This document shows, piece after piece, positions 1 to 12,100 of a stretch of 64,000 bases of DNA. How positions within the stretch are numbered: the first letter of the stretch is position 1; each line of letters opens with the position of its first letter. The stretch spans positions 22,149,001-22,213,000 of the forward strand of contig JAUCBN010000006.1 of the NCBI GenBank assembly GCA_035048815.1, written 5' to 3'. Source of the DNA: Abelmoschus esculentus (lineage: Eukaryota > Streptophyta > Magnoliopsida > Malvales > Malvaceae). Made by a program: the position numbers and the translations under genes. The notes below the pieces were generated by a model, which saw only the letters and a list, made by a program, of their open reading frames with translations, did no database searches and was not told where the DNA came from.

Positions 1-1107
1 AGCCTTCCGAGTGGCAGCCATGAACTAACAGCTGCCACAAGAATAGGAGCTGTAGCATCTGCTAGTAACCAACCAGAGCCTCCGAAATTTGTTAATTCAG
101 TAGGATCTGCTGTGACAGCTCTAATTCCATCAGGTATTGGACTCTTGTTCTTTGTGTAGGATTCTCCAGTAGCCACCATATCCTCCTCTAAACTCTTTTT
201 ATAGCTTTGGTTTCATGCATTATGTACTCTGCTTTAAATTTCCGAGTCTTAAGAAAAATTACCATTGTGTTCTTGTAGTTAATGTGCCTCAGGCTCGTAA
301 AGCATCCTTGACTCGATTTCTAGAGAAGCGCAAAGAAAGGTATTTTCAAGTTTTTTTTTTCAGTTGTGGACCCTTATTCGAATGTGCGTAGAAATACAAC
401 ACAGTCCTTAAATGCTTTGGGGGAAAATTAAATTATTGAAGGCAATATCTTCAATGAATTGCCTTATTTTTAATAATTTAATGGTACTGCTTATTGAATA
501 AGCCATGGCTGGTTCTATTTTGTACAATGTTTGGTAGTTAGAGAATGGTTAAAATGGCTTACTTTCAGACAAAGGTAAACTGTTACAAAGTAGTCATTAA
601 ACTTACTGAAATGTTGCTTGAGTACAAGAGTATGATCCTCCAAATATATAAAGGGGTAAAGTACACTAGTAGTCCTTGAACTATATCAAAATGATCATTA
701 ATCTTGTTGAACTGTTACAAAATGGTCCCAACACTATATAAAATAGTAATAAATTTTGATAAGTTTAAGGACCATTTCGCAATATTTCAGTAAGCTTAAT
801 GACTACTTTGTAACAGTTTGATAAACTTTAATGATCCTTTCGTAATCGTTTGAGAAGCTTACTGACCATTTCTAACATAGTTTCTGGACTACTAGTTAGT
901 AGTTACCCTTCAATAAACTGCTCCATGGATTTGGGGTTATGGAACAGAGCAATTGAAGATTTGTGGTACATTCTATATTTGATCTTCTCCTCTGTATCCA
1001 GGGTAACGAACACGTCGCCATACACCACGAGCAAGAAATCGCCTGATTCCGGTCCTCTTCGATCCGAAAGCTCTGCCGGATCAAATCCTCTAAATGCCAT
1101 GCAATAG
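1..1107 (+). CDS. JAZ/TIFY jasmonate repressor, 3' end (JAZ3/JAZ4-like), partial
   Basis: The 3' end of a JAZ repressor, cut by the left window edge; the TIFY domain lies outside. Exons: 1-133, 279-339, 1002-1107, joined in frame. Exon 2 encodes most of the Jas motif (VPQARKASLTRFLEKRKER), the degron and COI1/MYC-binding region. The last exon starts with a Val and then TNTSPY, giving the conserved PY, followed by a Ser-rich tail ending NAMQ and a stop. The long C-terminal tail and the residues after the Jas core resemble TIFY6-type JAZ3/JAZ4/JAZ9 more than JAZ1/JAZ2. By family knowledge, JAZ proteins repress MYC factors in the nucleus and are degraded through COI1 when jasmonoyl-isoleucine is present. 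The 662-bp intron at 340-1001 sits at the classic Jas-intron position and carries a foldback element. Family call is firm; the exact paralogue is inferred. Confidence 0.9.
647..912. mobile_element. MITE-like foldback element inside the JAZ Jas intron
   Basis: The ends are inverted: a left end reading GGGGTAAAGTACACTAGTAG matches the reverse complement of the right end near 890-910 (two GGACTACTAGT-type arms). Further arms overlap: the segment at about 585-620 is the reverse complement of the segment at about 785-822 with few differences. There is no coding potential. It is probably a non-autonomous DNA transposon, possibly two nested copies. Confidence 0.6.
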
Positions 1108-1617
1108 GGTGGATGCCTTGGGACTGAACCACTGCCATACACAATGTAAGATGTCTTTGTCTAAGTTTGTTTTTGTTGGTAGTTATACAAGTACAATTCT
1201 TTTGATGTCAAATATTGGTTCAGTTTATATTATATACACGTACCAGAGTTACGATACACTTACATGATATAAAACTATATTGATTTAAGATCATCGGATT
1301 ATCTCGATATTTATATGTTTTCGGTTTTATTTTTCAAATCCTTTGGTTGGGAGAATAATGTTTGTACAATGAAGACTGCCCATTTGATTTTGCAAAATGT
1401 TTGTACTGTTACAGAAAATAAATTATTGATGAAACAACCACATGAAAACCTAGGTTTTGCTATATTCAGATTATTTGAATTATCTTTGGGCTGCTAATAA
1501 ACTGTTTAACTGTATAAATAATTTTTAAAATTAGATTACTTTTTATTTGTTTGATTTAACTGCATAAATAAATATTTGGGCCGTTTTTATCTATGCTAAT
1601 ATTATATCCTCAAACAA

Positions 1618-1772
1618 ATTTATAAGATTAGTTAAACAAACGGGTGTTATTCATAGAGGCGACGGGTTCGAGCACCAATGATACCAATAGAATAATTGAA
1701 CGATCAATGTCAAATATTAAAAATTATATTTCAGAATACATACTATTGTAATCATTATTAATTAAAAAATAT
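1618..1772 (+). mobile_element. tRNA-derived SINE, copy 1 (degenerate)
   Basis: An RNA polymerase III B-box-like GGGTTCGAGCACC lies at 1664-1676. The preceding 45 bases align with the A-box side of the better copy near 20.63 kb (shared GTTAAA..AACGG..GTTATTCATAGAG). The downstream part shares the ATTGAACGATCAATGTCAAA and ACTATTGTAATCA blocks with that copy. The A box itself is damaged. Confidence 0.6.
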
Positions 1773-3297
1773 TATTATAAAGATATTTTTTATCTTTCTC
1801 AAGATTTTATATAATCTTTAAATAGAATAACTAAAAATTACTAATTTAACGATCGAGTTCGTTCTCAATATAATTTATAAATATTTTTTACCATTCAACT
1901 TGTAACTAATATTAAATAACTTTTAAAATTATATATCTTTTTATTCTGCATATGAATGTAATAAAATCTAATAGCATTTAAAAAATAAAATTAATCAAAT
2001 CATGAGTTATTTTTAAGATAAACTATACTCATGATTAATGATCATTGAATTATTGGATCGATTTTAATTTGACCAGTGAAATATAATTATTGTTAACTAA
2101 AGTATTATATCATAAAAAAAATTCTAATCAATCTACTAATCATTATAAAACTTACTGACATAATTTTTATTTTTCTACCACTTTGAAGATATAATATCAG
2201 GCAAAATTTAGGGATAATCCCCTCCCTCTTTTTAATAAAAGTAATGATAATTTAGTAAAGTTGATTCTATTAAAAGAATCATAAACAAAAATCATTTCAA
2301 CGTTTTTACCGTTATGGTTAATGGAGTATTGTTGAGAAGAAAAGACCGTAAAAAATAAAAGAAAAAGAAGAAAAGTAAAAGGTTGAAGTAAAAAATGGGA
2401 ACTAAGAATGCAGATTGGGTATACTTTTATGAAAAAATTATATTATATGTTATTTTTGTTATGTTATTTATGAGATTAATTAATTAAATATATTTATTTA
2501 ATTATTTTATATTTTATATTTTTATCTAATGAATTTTTATTTGATAAAAGATAATTTTAAAATTTAATTTATAATAAATATTAGTAAAAATTCACTTAAT
2601 AAAAAAGATAATATGAAAAAATAATTAAATGAATACATTTAATAGGTTAGCCCTATAAATAATACAGCGAGAATGACCTATCATACAATTTATCATTTTA
2701 ATGGAATTGTTCTTCATTAATAATAGGTTGGACTGATTGTATTAAGTAATAATATATTTTTTTTGAATTATCAAATAATAACAAAAATACTTGAATTAGA
2801 ATTTTTGGATATGCTTTCAAATTTACATTCGGATAATTCAAAACACACCATCATCCCTAGACTCATTGAAACCTTTTTTCCCAAGCATACTCGAACTCAG
2901 TCCACGACCTCATGAACAACAAGTGTATCAAAATGATTGTAAGATATTTCTGATGATATTTCTGGCTTTCAAAAGGTTTTACTTCTTTCGGTTTATGAAT
3001 GCTTTATTTTCTTATAATTAAAGTAAGCAACACAGGAAAATTTCAGGCTCTCGGACAAGGGACAAAAGATGGGAAAATCGAACAGGAAAATTTCCAGTTC
3101 CTGGTCCTTATAACATCTGCATTCCTTGGGCAAGGTCTTGAATGAAAATTTGACATGATTACAGATGAAGCTATCCAACACGGTCATGAACGAATGAACG
3201 AACGAATGAATCAAAAAATGAATGGTTTGATCACAAACTTTCCTATTCTCCAACGTTTCGATGTCGACTTATTTACACTGTTCTATCTCCCATAATC
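1773..3297. other. AT-rich intergenic DNA
   Basis: No gene is supported. A self-complementary AT-rich segment at about 2465-2650 contains GAATTTTTA and TAAAAATTC arms and may be a decayed relative of the foldback family seen at 4.86 and 6.06 kb. The right end, from roughly 2990, is probably the 3' UTR of the Nudix gene. Confidence 0.5.
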
Positions 3298-4343
3298 TCA
3301 CAAAGTCAAAGAACCAACTCCATTGTTGCTACCTGCAAGCTGATGCAGCTGCGTATGGCGGCGAACCAACTCTTCTAAGGCTTCTTTCATCCACGAATGG
3401 GGGCATTCCTCTCTAGCTTTCGAGACTGTCACCTGCATGATAAGAACAACATATACTTAGGCCTTTCATTCTTAAAAGAACCTCTCAAGTCTCAACCAAA
3501 GCAATGCTATTTGATTCTAGTTTTTTCATGCATTTGAATGTACTTTTGATGTATTCGATTAACATACCCATTCCCGTTTCCGGATGTTTTTCTCCGGCCA
3601 TCGATCTAACTCTTGCTTGACGAGCAAGGGAAACATGTGACCTTCATGGAATATGCTTTGCCTTTTGCTCTTGTAAGACCATTTCCCCAATTTGCACTGC
3701 AAAATAGACAAATCCAAATAAGAAACTGCAAGAATTACAATGAATAAAAGAGGTTAACTCGGATACCGACCTCGATACGGCCAAGAACACCGGCTTCCTC
3801 GAGAGTCTCTCTAATGGCTGCTTCTTCCATGGACTCATCTTTCTCCCAACCTCCCTTGGGGAATAACAGTCCTTTACCATTCTGCGCACTAATTACAAGA
3901 ACTTCAATCGCTTCCTCAACTGAATTTGCTTCTTCTGTTTTCCTATACCTATACGGAACGCAGCTGCACAAACAAAACATCAAATCAGAAACTTTCTCTT
4001 TAAACAAACAAGTATTTTCCTTCTCAGGAAACCCAGAAAGGAAAATCATCCAAAACAGTAAATCAGTAAACCAAACAGAAAACCAGACCCAATCAAACCG
4101 ATGTTAGGGTTTCATAAAATCAATCAAAGAAAGAAATAGAGATTAATCAATTAATTACCCAACAACTAATCGAAATCCTCTGTTATTATATCGCTGCAAG
4201 TGTCTTCCGGTGCGTGGATACGACACGCGATGAACCAACTTCTCGATCGGCATCGGCAATTTAACAGTGAATCTTTCAAGGAGAGACAGCAAATAGTTGA
4301 GCAAAGGGGGGAACTTCATAAGAAACCCCGAGATCCCTACCAT
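3298..4343 (-). CDS. Nudix hydrolase, NUDT4/NUDT21-type
   Basis: Four exons, transcribed right to left: 4343-4159, 3963-3771, 3696-3568, 3432-3298, giving 213 residues with all junctions in phase. The Nudix box is complete: G99, E105, then RETLEEAGV at 113-121, matching GX5EX7REUXEEXGU, so the metal-binding glutamates are present. The stretch RTGRHLQRYNNRGFRLVVGC before the box is characteristic of the plant NUDT4/12/13/18/21 group. That group is known to hydrolyse diphosphoinositol polyphosphates and dinucleoside polyphosphates; the substrate here is inferred. I chose the ATG at 4343 because the product length then fits the family (about 200 residues). An in-frame upstream ATG at 4409 would add 22 residues. 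The N-terminal 35 residues are hydrophobic and basic, possibly an organellar presequence, but this is weak. Confidence 0.92.
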
Positions 4344-4859
4344 GGTTTCAGAGAAAACAACCCAGAAATCTTGACAACAAATGGCTTGTTTGTTTCTGGG
4401 CAAATTCACAGTCTATAATTTTCAATTTGTAGATTCAGATTTTGTTTGATACTTAGCGAAATTGAACCGCGTGTGGCACTCCTTTTAACAGACAGTGGAG
4501 GGAGACAAAGGAAACAGAAACGAAACCCTCCAGTAAACCGACGCGCCTACGCACATAAGAGAAGTATATTATTTTTTCAAAGTCAATTAGGATTTGTGGA
4601 TTTTAAAATACAGATTTCTACTTCACGCGCATTACAATTTTATTAATTATTTACTATTTTTAAATTAGGATATAATAGGGTTTTAAAAAAGAGCAATAAG
4701 TTTTTTAACCTATCTAACAATATAAAAGTAACAAAATCTAAGTCATTACTTTTTTAACCTATTTTTAAAATATTTTCGAATAAAATTTATTATCCTAATA
4801 ATTTTTTCAACCCTAATTATTATCCTAAACGGACTTATTTTTTCTACCTCTCCCAAAGA

Positions 4860-5114
4860 AGAAATTATATCATGAGTAAGTTTCATCACGTATTCATAGA
4901 TCAATGAATAAAAATTATTTATATTATTATTTTTTCTATCATATTTTTTAAAGTGAATTTTTACTTAAAAAAATGTTTTTTAAAATGAATTAACAATAAA
5001 TATAAGTCAAGATTAATTTTAAAAAATATGACATAAAAAATGATATAGATAATTTTTAATGATTAGCCTCATAAATTTATGAACGTGATAAAACTTATCT
5101 ATAATATAATTTCT
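4860..5114. mobile_element. Foldback MITE family, copy A
   Basis: Terminal inverted repeats: the left end GAAATTATATCATGAGTAAG is nearly the reverse complement of the right end, which reads GAAATTATATTATAGATAAG on the opposite strand. Both are followed by TTTYATCACG. The two arms make up most of the element and meet in an AT-rich centre. It has no coding potential. Related copies lie near 6.06, 22.34, 28.21 and 60.20 kb. Confidence 0.75.
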
Positions 5115-5521
5115 CCTCCTTAACAACACAATAACGAAGAAATACCAAAATTCTTGAAGAAATTTACCAAAAAAAGTACGAGCCTCATTTGACGTAAATG
5201 GACAAAAATATTGTAAAAATAAGTTTATTTTTAATATATGAATTTTAAATTACTTTTTAAATTATTGGTTTTTCCAAGTCAGATTCATTAGAATTCGATT
5301 ATAAATAGTCATCATATTAAAAACAAATAAAAATATTATTCAAAATCAAAATCTCTTATCACTGATTTTATTTTTTTATTATTTAAAGTTGATACTTTTT
5401 ACTCTCGATTTTAATTTTTTAATTTAAAAAATAAATCATTATTTAAAATTGAATTTTAATAAATCCAATTTTACTTTTATTATAAAAACATCAATAATGA
5501 AAAAAAATCATAATATTTTTT

Positions 5522-5880
5522 TCATTCGGCGCTTATTTGATATCTCCATCTCTTGCTTGCTCCCAAATTGAGATTCCCCTGCCCAGATCCACAAACCCTA
5601 AACCAAGATATATATAGAACTCCATGCACCTGGCCTGGAAGGTTTCCTCTTTTATCCTGATTGACAGACCGTTCTAAATGGTTCAACTCCAACACCAAAA
5701 CATGACAAGCTGTAAATCCGGCATGTCTCACCTTAGTGATACCAGAAAACAAAACAAAACCATACTTGGACAACAACAAATGACAGTGTTGTCGCTTCAT
5801 TTACGATACCCAGTAACAGGAGCACAGCCAGGTGAGGGCATAAAACCCTCCTACAGTGGAAGCCAAGGGAGCGGAAAGAG
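5522..5880. other. GC-richer island, possible captured gene 5' end
   Basis: This block stands out from very AT-rich flanks. Read on the minus strand, it has a TATATATA stretch near 5610-5620, a transcript-leader-like sequence, and a short ATG frame beginning MEISNKRRM at about 5549. That frame runs into AT-rich sequence and stops. It resembles the promoter and first exon of a gene carried in by a transposon or left after a deletion. I do not recognise the source. Confidence 0.3.
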
Positions 5881-6056
5881 TAAGTTGTTTTCTGAAAATT
5901 TTAAATTTATATATAATTTATTATTTTTATTTTATAATTTTATTTTATAATTGTATAAAATTATCTCTAATATAAAATTAAGTGTTTATCTTATTTTAAT
6001 AGTTATAAATATTAGATTTTGGACGATTCTACACTACACAGTAATTGTCGTTTCTA

Positions 6057-6313
6057 AGAGAAATTATGTTATGAGTAAGTTTTACCATGTATCTATAGGA
6101 TCAACCACTAAAAATCATATACTTCATTAATTTTTCATATCATATTTTTTTTAAATGAATTTTTATTTAAAAAATATTTTTAAAATAAATTAATAGTAAA
6201 TATGAATGAAGATTCATTTAAAAAAACATGATATAAAAAAATAATGATATAGATGTTTTTTAATAGTTGGTCCCTGAATAACGTGATGAAACTTATGCAT
6301 GATATAATTTCTT
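6057..6313. mobile_element. Foldback MITE family, copy B
   Basis: Left end AGAAATTATGTTATGAGTAAG. The right end reads GAAATTATATCATGCATAAG on the other strand, followed in both arms by TTTYAYCAYG. Size and arm layout match copy A. Confidence 0.75.
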
Positions 6314-7019
6314 CGTTTCTAGCTAATATATGTATAAAGTTATACGATAATATATATTTGTTATTTCTGGACAAAATATGATATTTTAACCAATAATTCT
6401 AAAAGAGTTTGATTTAAAAAATAATTAAATTAGAAAATTAAAATTTTGATATTGATTTTGAATAATAACTTGTAAAAAATGTTATAGAAATTATCAAAAC
6501 ACCGTTCAAATAGGTACTGATTTTAATTTTTATTTAATTACATATATTTTATTATTTAAAGTAAAAAAATTACAATCATCTTTAACGTTATTATTCTTTA
6601 ATCTAAAAAGAAGATATAATATTTTAAATTGTTTAGACAATTTTTTAAATTTGCCAAAAAAATATTAATTTAAAATATTATAAAAATCAAATTTTAATTT
6701 TTTTTTTAAATTTATACGCCTATCAAAACAACATAAAATACTATCAAAAGGTTTAACGTTTTAACGAATGAAGTTGATCGAAATGATATACATCTTTAGT
6801 TTCGTTTAAAATTATTCAAAATCTCTGTCCAAAAATTCACTCATTAAAAATTAAATATATAACTTAAATAAATTAATTTAATTAATTAAAATAAAATATT
6901 AAACTTTAAAATAATTAAAAAATATTTTAATTTTAATCAACTTTAAAATTTATCGATTTTTATTCGTACCCTAAATATACTCTGCCTTATAAAAAAATCT
7001 CCCCGCTCAGAGATTTTAT

Positions 7020-7310
7020 GTGGGCAAAGTGTAAAGATTTTATTACAGACGCGCCTGAGAGAGCGTTTCCTTACGTTCCTTGTCTGTTATGAAGGTGGAA
7101 TTGTGTTTTTTTTTAGTGATCGTGATCCACACGCGACACAGAGTTGGTGTAGAGTTTGTCCTAGTCATGCGTGTGTCAGTTGTCCTGGTTCTTCTCTCCG
7201 GCACACGGTATTAGGTGCCGCAATGCAAGTAGTGATAGAGATATGGGTTTTGGTCTTATCGACAGTTTCCTGCCCAGACGCAATCAAAGCACGCAATCAG
7301 AGGGATTAAA
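7020..7310 (+). other. GC-richer island with a TATA-like motif; unassigned
   Basis: An abrupt change from AT-rich sequence, beginning just after TTATAAAAA at about 6989 and containing CpG-bearing stretches such as CAGACGCGCCTGAGAG. The longest frame (68 codons, 7103-7309) has no family I recognise and is Cys-rich without a clear pattern. It could be a promoter and first exon of a lost gene, or a non-coding transcript. Confidence 0.25.
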
Positions 7311-7319
7311 CATATCTCA

Positions 7320-7862
7320 ACACGTAGGATAAAAGAGGGTTTTAGGTGAGGTGAATATTTTATCAAGTTAAGTTAAAAAATTTTGAGTTATTTGAGTTGA
7401 CGAGTTATATTTTATAATTTAAAACTTTATTGAATTTTTTTGTTCGAGTCGAGTTTAAAAAATTCGAGTCGTTTTTCGAGTTACTATAAATATTTAATTA
7501 TAATTATTTATTATGTTATAGTATAATCTGATTCTAATTTAAATGACTTTCTTTAATCATATAAGATATGGATATAGATATTTTTTCATATGTAGCAATA
7601 TTTTTTTATATTTTTATATATAAATGTATATATAATTAAAAAATTAATAGACTTGTCTCAAACTTAAATATTAATTCTTTAATTATTAAAAATTTCGAGT
7701 TATTCAAGTTTTCATTTTACAACTCAAACTTTATTTAAAATTTTTTTGAGTCGAATCGAATCTATACAATTTTGAGTTGAATCAAAATAAATCGAATATT
7801 TTTACCTCGAGTTAAATCGAATGATTCAATTTTTTGAATCGAGCTTTCTCACCCCTAGTTTT
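7320..7862. repeat. Degenerate GAGTT/AACTC-rich dispersed repeat
   Basis: A run of variants of TTGAGTT, TCGAGTC and AATCGAA ends in CTCACCCCTAGTTTTAGG. The left edge GGTTTTAGGTGAGG roughly mirrors this, so it may be a large decayed foldback element. Similar GAGCTYAAG-type sequence lies at about 10250-10615 and 19510-19965. Confidence 0.45.
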
Positions 7863-8933
7863 AGGGACAATTGGACAAGACTACGAGTAACTTAATATGA
7901 AATGATTATTTTATATATCTATTAAAAATTTTATTTTAAAAAACTAAAAATTATTGATTACAAAAAAATATTCTTTAATTTTTTATATCAAATTAAAAAA
8001 TAATTTTAACCTAAAAATTTATTTATTTTATATTATTTTTATCATAAAATTATTCGACTCTAAAAATAATTTTTAAAAATAATATAGAATAAAAAACTTA
8101 ATTATCGAACATAAATTATAAATTTAATCAAACAAAATCATTTTTTAATCATAGAAAGATTATATAATAGATCTGGCCTACCACTAATCATCCGTAGTCT
8201 TTAACTAATAAAAATCTTTTATTTCATCACTAATCAGCCATATAATTAATATAATTTTTAAAAATTATTTTATTAAAAGTGGTTTTTATTGGCGGATTAT
8301 TTTATCCAATAAAAAACAACTTATTTGATCCTATATTTTTACAACTTTATTAATTTAGTCCTTAATAATGAAAAAAACATAAAATTCCAAAAATCCAAAA
8401 CAATTTTTTTACTAAAGATTATTTAAAAATATTAAAACACGGACCAGTGGCCTACCTACTTTTCTAATACTTTTGTAAATTACTTTATATATTTAAAAAC
8501 ACAATAATTTAATAGCAATTTAATCTAATTCTTTATATTCAAATCTTATTATACTATTCGTTTCTAAAATCTTGATTATAAATTATTCACATTTTGTAAA
8601 ATCATTACATCCATACTATTTTACTTTTTAAAATTGATAACAAAATTAAACTAAATATTATAAATTATCAAAGAAAAATAAGTAACGAAACAAGTTTTTC
8701 AATACTCAAAGTTAAAGCACATTTTACTGGGGTGTTCATTATTAGGTACCCAGCTTTTAGGTATCCGAAAAATCGAATACTCGATTCCTTTGATACTAAA
8801 ATTTTAGCCCATATCCCGACCCATTTAAACACCCTAAAACCTAACCGAATTCTCGATTTCACCCTATACACATTAATTCGAAGCCTGTAAACAATTCCAT
8901 CCCACCCGTAAATTTCAAAAGGTGAATACGATA

Positions 8934-8956
8934 ATATATATATATATATATATATT
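8934..8956. repeat. (TA)n microsatellite
   Basis: An uninterrupted alternating TA run. Confidence 0.9.
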
Positions 8957-9152
8957 CTTGTTTTTATTACCTAAAACAAGATAGAGGAGATTCTGTACCC
9001 AGAAGAAAAGGATAATGGAATTCTCAACCACATTATGATGTTCTTCCATTTTGGTCATGGTGCCTTGACTCACCACATAAGAATTTCAAGGAACTATCAT
9101 CAAGAACAAGAATAAGAATCGAATACTAGAAAGCAATTGGTGCCTACCAATC

Positions 9153-12100
9153 TTACCGATGCCTTGTTTGAGGCCATCCTAATCCAGCACTACCCATGTT
9201 CCCGATTGGTTGTAATGGTTCTGTCAATCCCTTTGTGCTGCTACCAAGAGCCTCCCCCTGCACACAATTTAAATTCAAAAGCATGTGAAGTGGAGGTTAT
9301 ATGGCTTAATGTACATGAAAAAAAAAAGATCTGAATATGATTAAAGAAGCAATTTTCTCTTTTAAAAAAACAATCCTTTCATCCAATCAATATGAGTAAT
9401 TGGTGGCAGTGTCATAACTGATAAAAATCATCTGGGACAATGGGTTTCATACCCCTTAGGTTTATCATAGAAGTAAGTGTTTGTTTTTTAAGTACCATAG
9501 CATATAATCAGATAGAAACTCACCTCCTTCCAGCCCATGCCTTCTAGAATTCGTCTGGCATAACTGCCAGCACCAAACGACTTGTTCAAGGCTTCAGCTT
9601 TGGCATCTTCTATACAGGTAGGATCACTGTCATGTTCAGTTGCCGTATTTTTTTGCCCTGGACCCAGACCAAAGCCACCGTGCAAGGTTCTTCTCTCAGC
9701 AGCTCTATCCCGATACACATGGCTTCCCTACAAAATTGTATCAAGAGACCCGGGAAAAAGGCATGATGTGAAAGGAATAAGATATGCCACAAACTTGTGT
9801 AAAACATTGCAGCTGATATACTTGAGTTGTAAGACACTAGAAAAAAACCAGATCCACTCTAGATGTGACTTCTCTTTTAGAAAGAAATAGAATTTTTTTG
9901 GGGTGGGTGGGTGGGGGTGAAACAAGAAAGATGTGACGGTTTAGCTAGGGTATAGCTATATGAACTGAACCTCCAATCTGGATGCAAAGATGTTAGTGTG
10001 TGATGACCATTAGGCATTCGCTTGGCAACATAAATGGTATTTGAATTAGCTAAATGTTTGACAGGCCAAGTCATGAAAAAGGGTACTTACGAAGATTAGA
10101 TATTTTCAGATGAAATTTCGGAATGTTTACTCTATGTCATCTTACTTGGGGGGGGGGGGGGGGAAGTAAACTAGACGTACTGACAAGCTACTTGTGTTTG
10201 ACTAAAAAAGTCTCAATATTGATTCAATCATTTTTGAGTCAATTTCAAGTAGCCAAGACTATTTTGTAAATCCAATTACAATATGGACTCAAGTAGTTTG
10301 TGAGCCTAATCGAGGTTTTTTCAAGTAATGTTGAAAAATCTCAATTCAAACTCAAGCTCAAATCAATAATTGAGTTTGAAGTTGAGCATGAGAATCAAGC
10401 TAATTTTTACACTTTTTCAATGTAGCTAATTTTTGCACTTAAACAAGAATTAAACCTAATCAAGAGAGCTCAAGTAATGCGACTTTAATCTCGTGTCCAG
10501 CTTGAGGTTTAAAAGTGAGAATCGAGGTCAAGACAAATTCCAAGCCTTAAATTCTGAGTGAAGCTCAAGCTTCTTATAGGTTGAGCTCGGCTCATCTTAA
10601 TTACACCCCTATTCATACTCTATTCTACTTCAATTGCATCACAGATTCTTTCACTGCTAATTTTGTATACTTTCCTATGAACTTGTTTTCAATTATATTC
10701 TTCACATGCATGACTATAGAAACAGAACTAGGGACTTTAACTTCTTGAAAGTAAACACTACCTTCAAAGATGTAGAAGGCTGATCTGACAATATAGACAA
10801 ATCTTTTACGCCTTTCTCTCCGATTGCTTCTGTTTTATGCTTTTGTCTCGATTTAAACTGGAGGGAAGCTTTCTTGTTGACTAATAAATCAGGGAAGCCC
10901 CAGTCTTTTGTTGGATCAGAAGAATCATATGTTGACAAGGAAGCCAAGTACCTTGGACTTGGAGTTCGCAATTTGTACACTTGTCCTGTAATAAGTAATG
11001 AGGGAGGGGGATAAACATACAAAATAGAATCATAAACAGTAGATCTCACAAAGAGAATTGTTTTAGAAAAGATACATTTTCCTCACTTATAGATCAAAAA
11101 CCAAGAATCACCCTTTACTTGGTTCTCAAAAGTAGTTCTAAAGAAGTGACAGATGCAAACCTGTTCTAACTCGTACCAGATCAAGATGAACTTCACATAT
11201 AGGAGCAGTTTTATAAAGACCACCACCAGAAGGCACAGAGGGGTGAACTTTAGCTGATGGTTTTACCAGCCGACCTATCAGTCTGGCCACCTGATTTTTT
11301 CCATCCTCTTTTGGCCTTGACACCATATTCCAGTCCCATAAATCCACAACTGGGAATTCTGGAATGGGCTCTTCTTCGCAACGTGTGACTTGACCATATT
11401 GGGCTCGCCAGTTTTCTTCATCCCATGTATCACCTGAATGAAAATTTTCCGGTGTGTTGATTTAGACTTGTGAAATTTGTCCCACAAGGATCCTTTAAGT
11501 GGTAAACTTTGTAGGCAAAACTGCACATGTTTATTTCAAACAAATAGGATATCAGTCAAATGATTAACAATGGCAACATTGTTGCAAGACCTTCGTATGG
11601 AACAGCTCCACTTGAATCACCAAAAAGACAGTTTTCCTCGGGGATCCATTCACCCTCTTCCAACTCGTACATTTCTTCGTTTCCTGCCCCTCAACAAAAC
11701 ACCATCACATCACCTTCAGAACATAACAAACTTTTTACAGTCATCTTCAGAATATAGCAAACTTTTAGAAAATTGAAGAAACAAATTTGTGACAAACCAT
11801 CAGAAGGAAACTTCAACTTCTCACTGTCATCTGTCTCCAAAGAAGTATTTGCATCAGCAGCAGAATTGACAGCTACGTTATACCCAGAAAGATAAAGGTC
11901 AATGAGTGTGTCTTCTAACCTGAACCCAGATGATTCGTAAGAAAACACACAATCAATTAGTTGATCCAAGATATAGGATACAAAATGTCAGAAGCATACC
12001 ATTCTGATGGTGGTGGTGGGTGTTCGGACACTTGAGTACCGATGTCCTCTACCAGACCTGGTAATCAGAAATTCAGAAGTATAATGAATTGATTTAAAGC

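Larger units (their letters stand above)
4410..9152. other. AT-rich intergenic region with repeat debris
   Basis: About 4.7 kb without a supportable gene. It holds two copies of a foldback MITE family, two islands of higher GC (5522-5880 and 7020-7310), a degenerate GAGTT-rich repeat (7320-7862) and a TA microsatellite (8934-8956). The remainder is featureless AT-rich sequence. Confidence 0.6.

Noticed and set aside
7320..7862. LTR retrotransposon end
   Set aside because: I found no paired LTR, primer-binding site, polypurine tract or coding remains, only low-complexity repeats.
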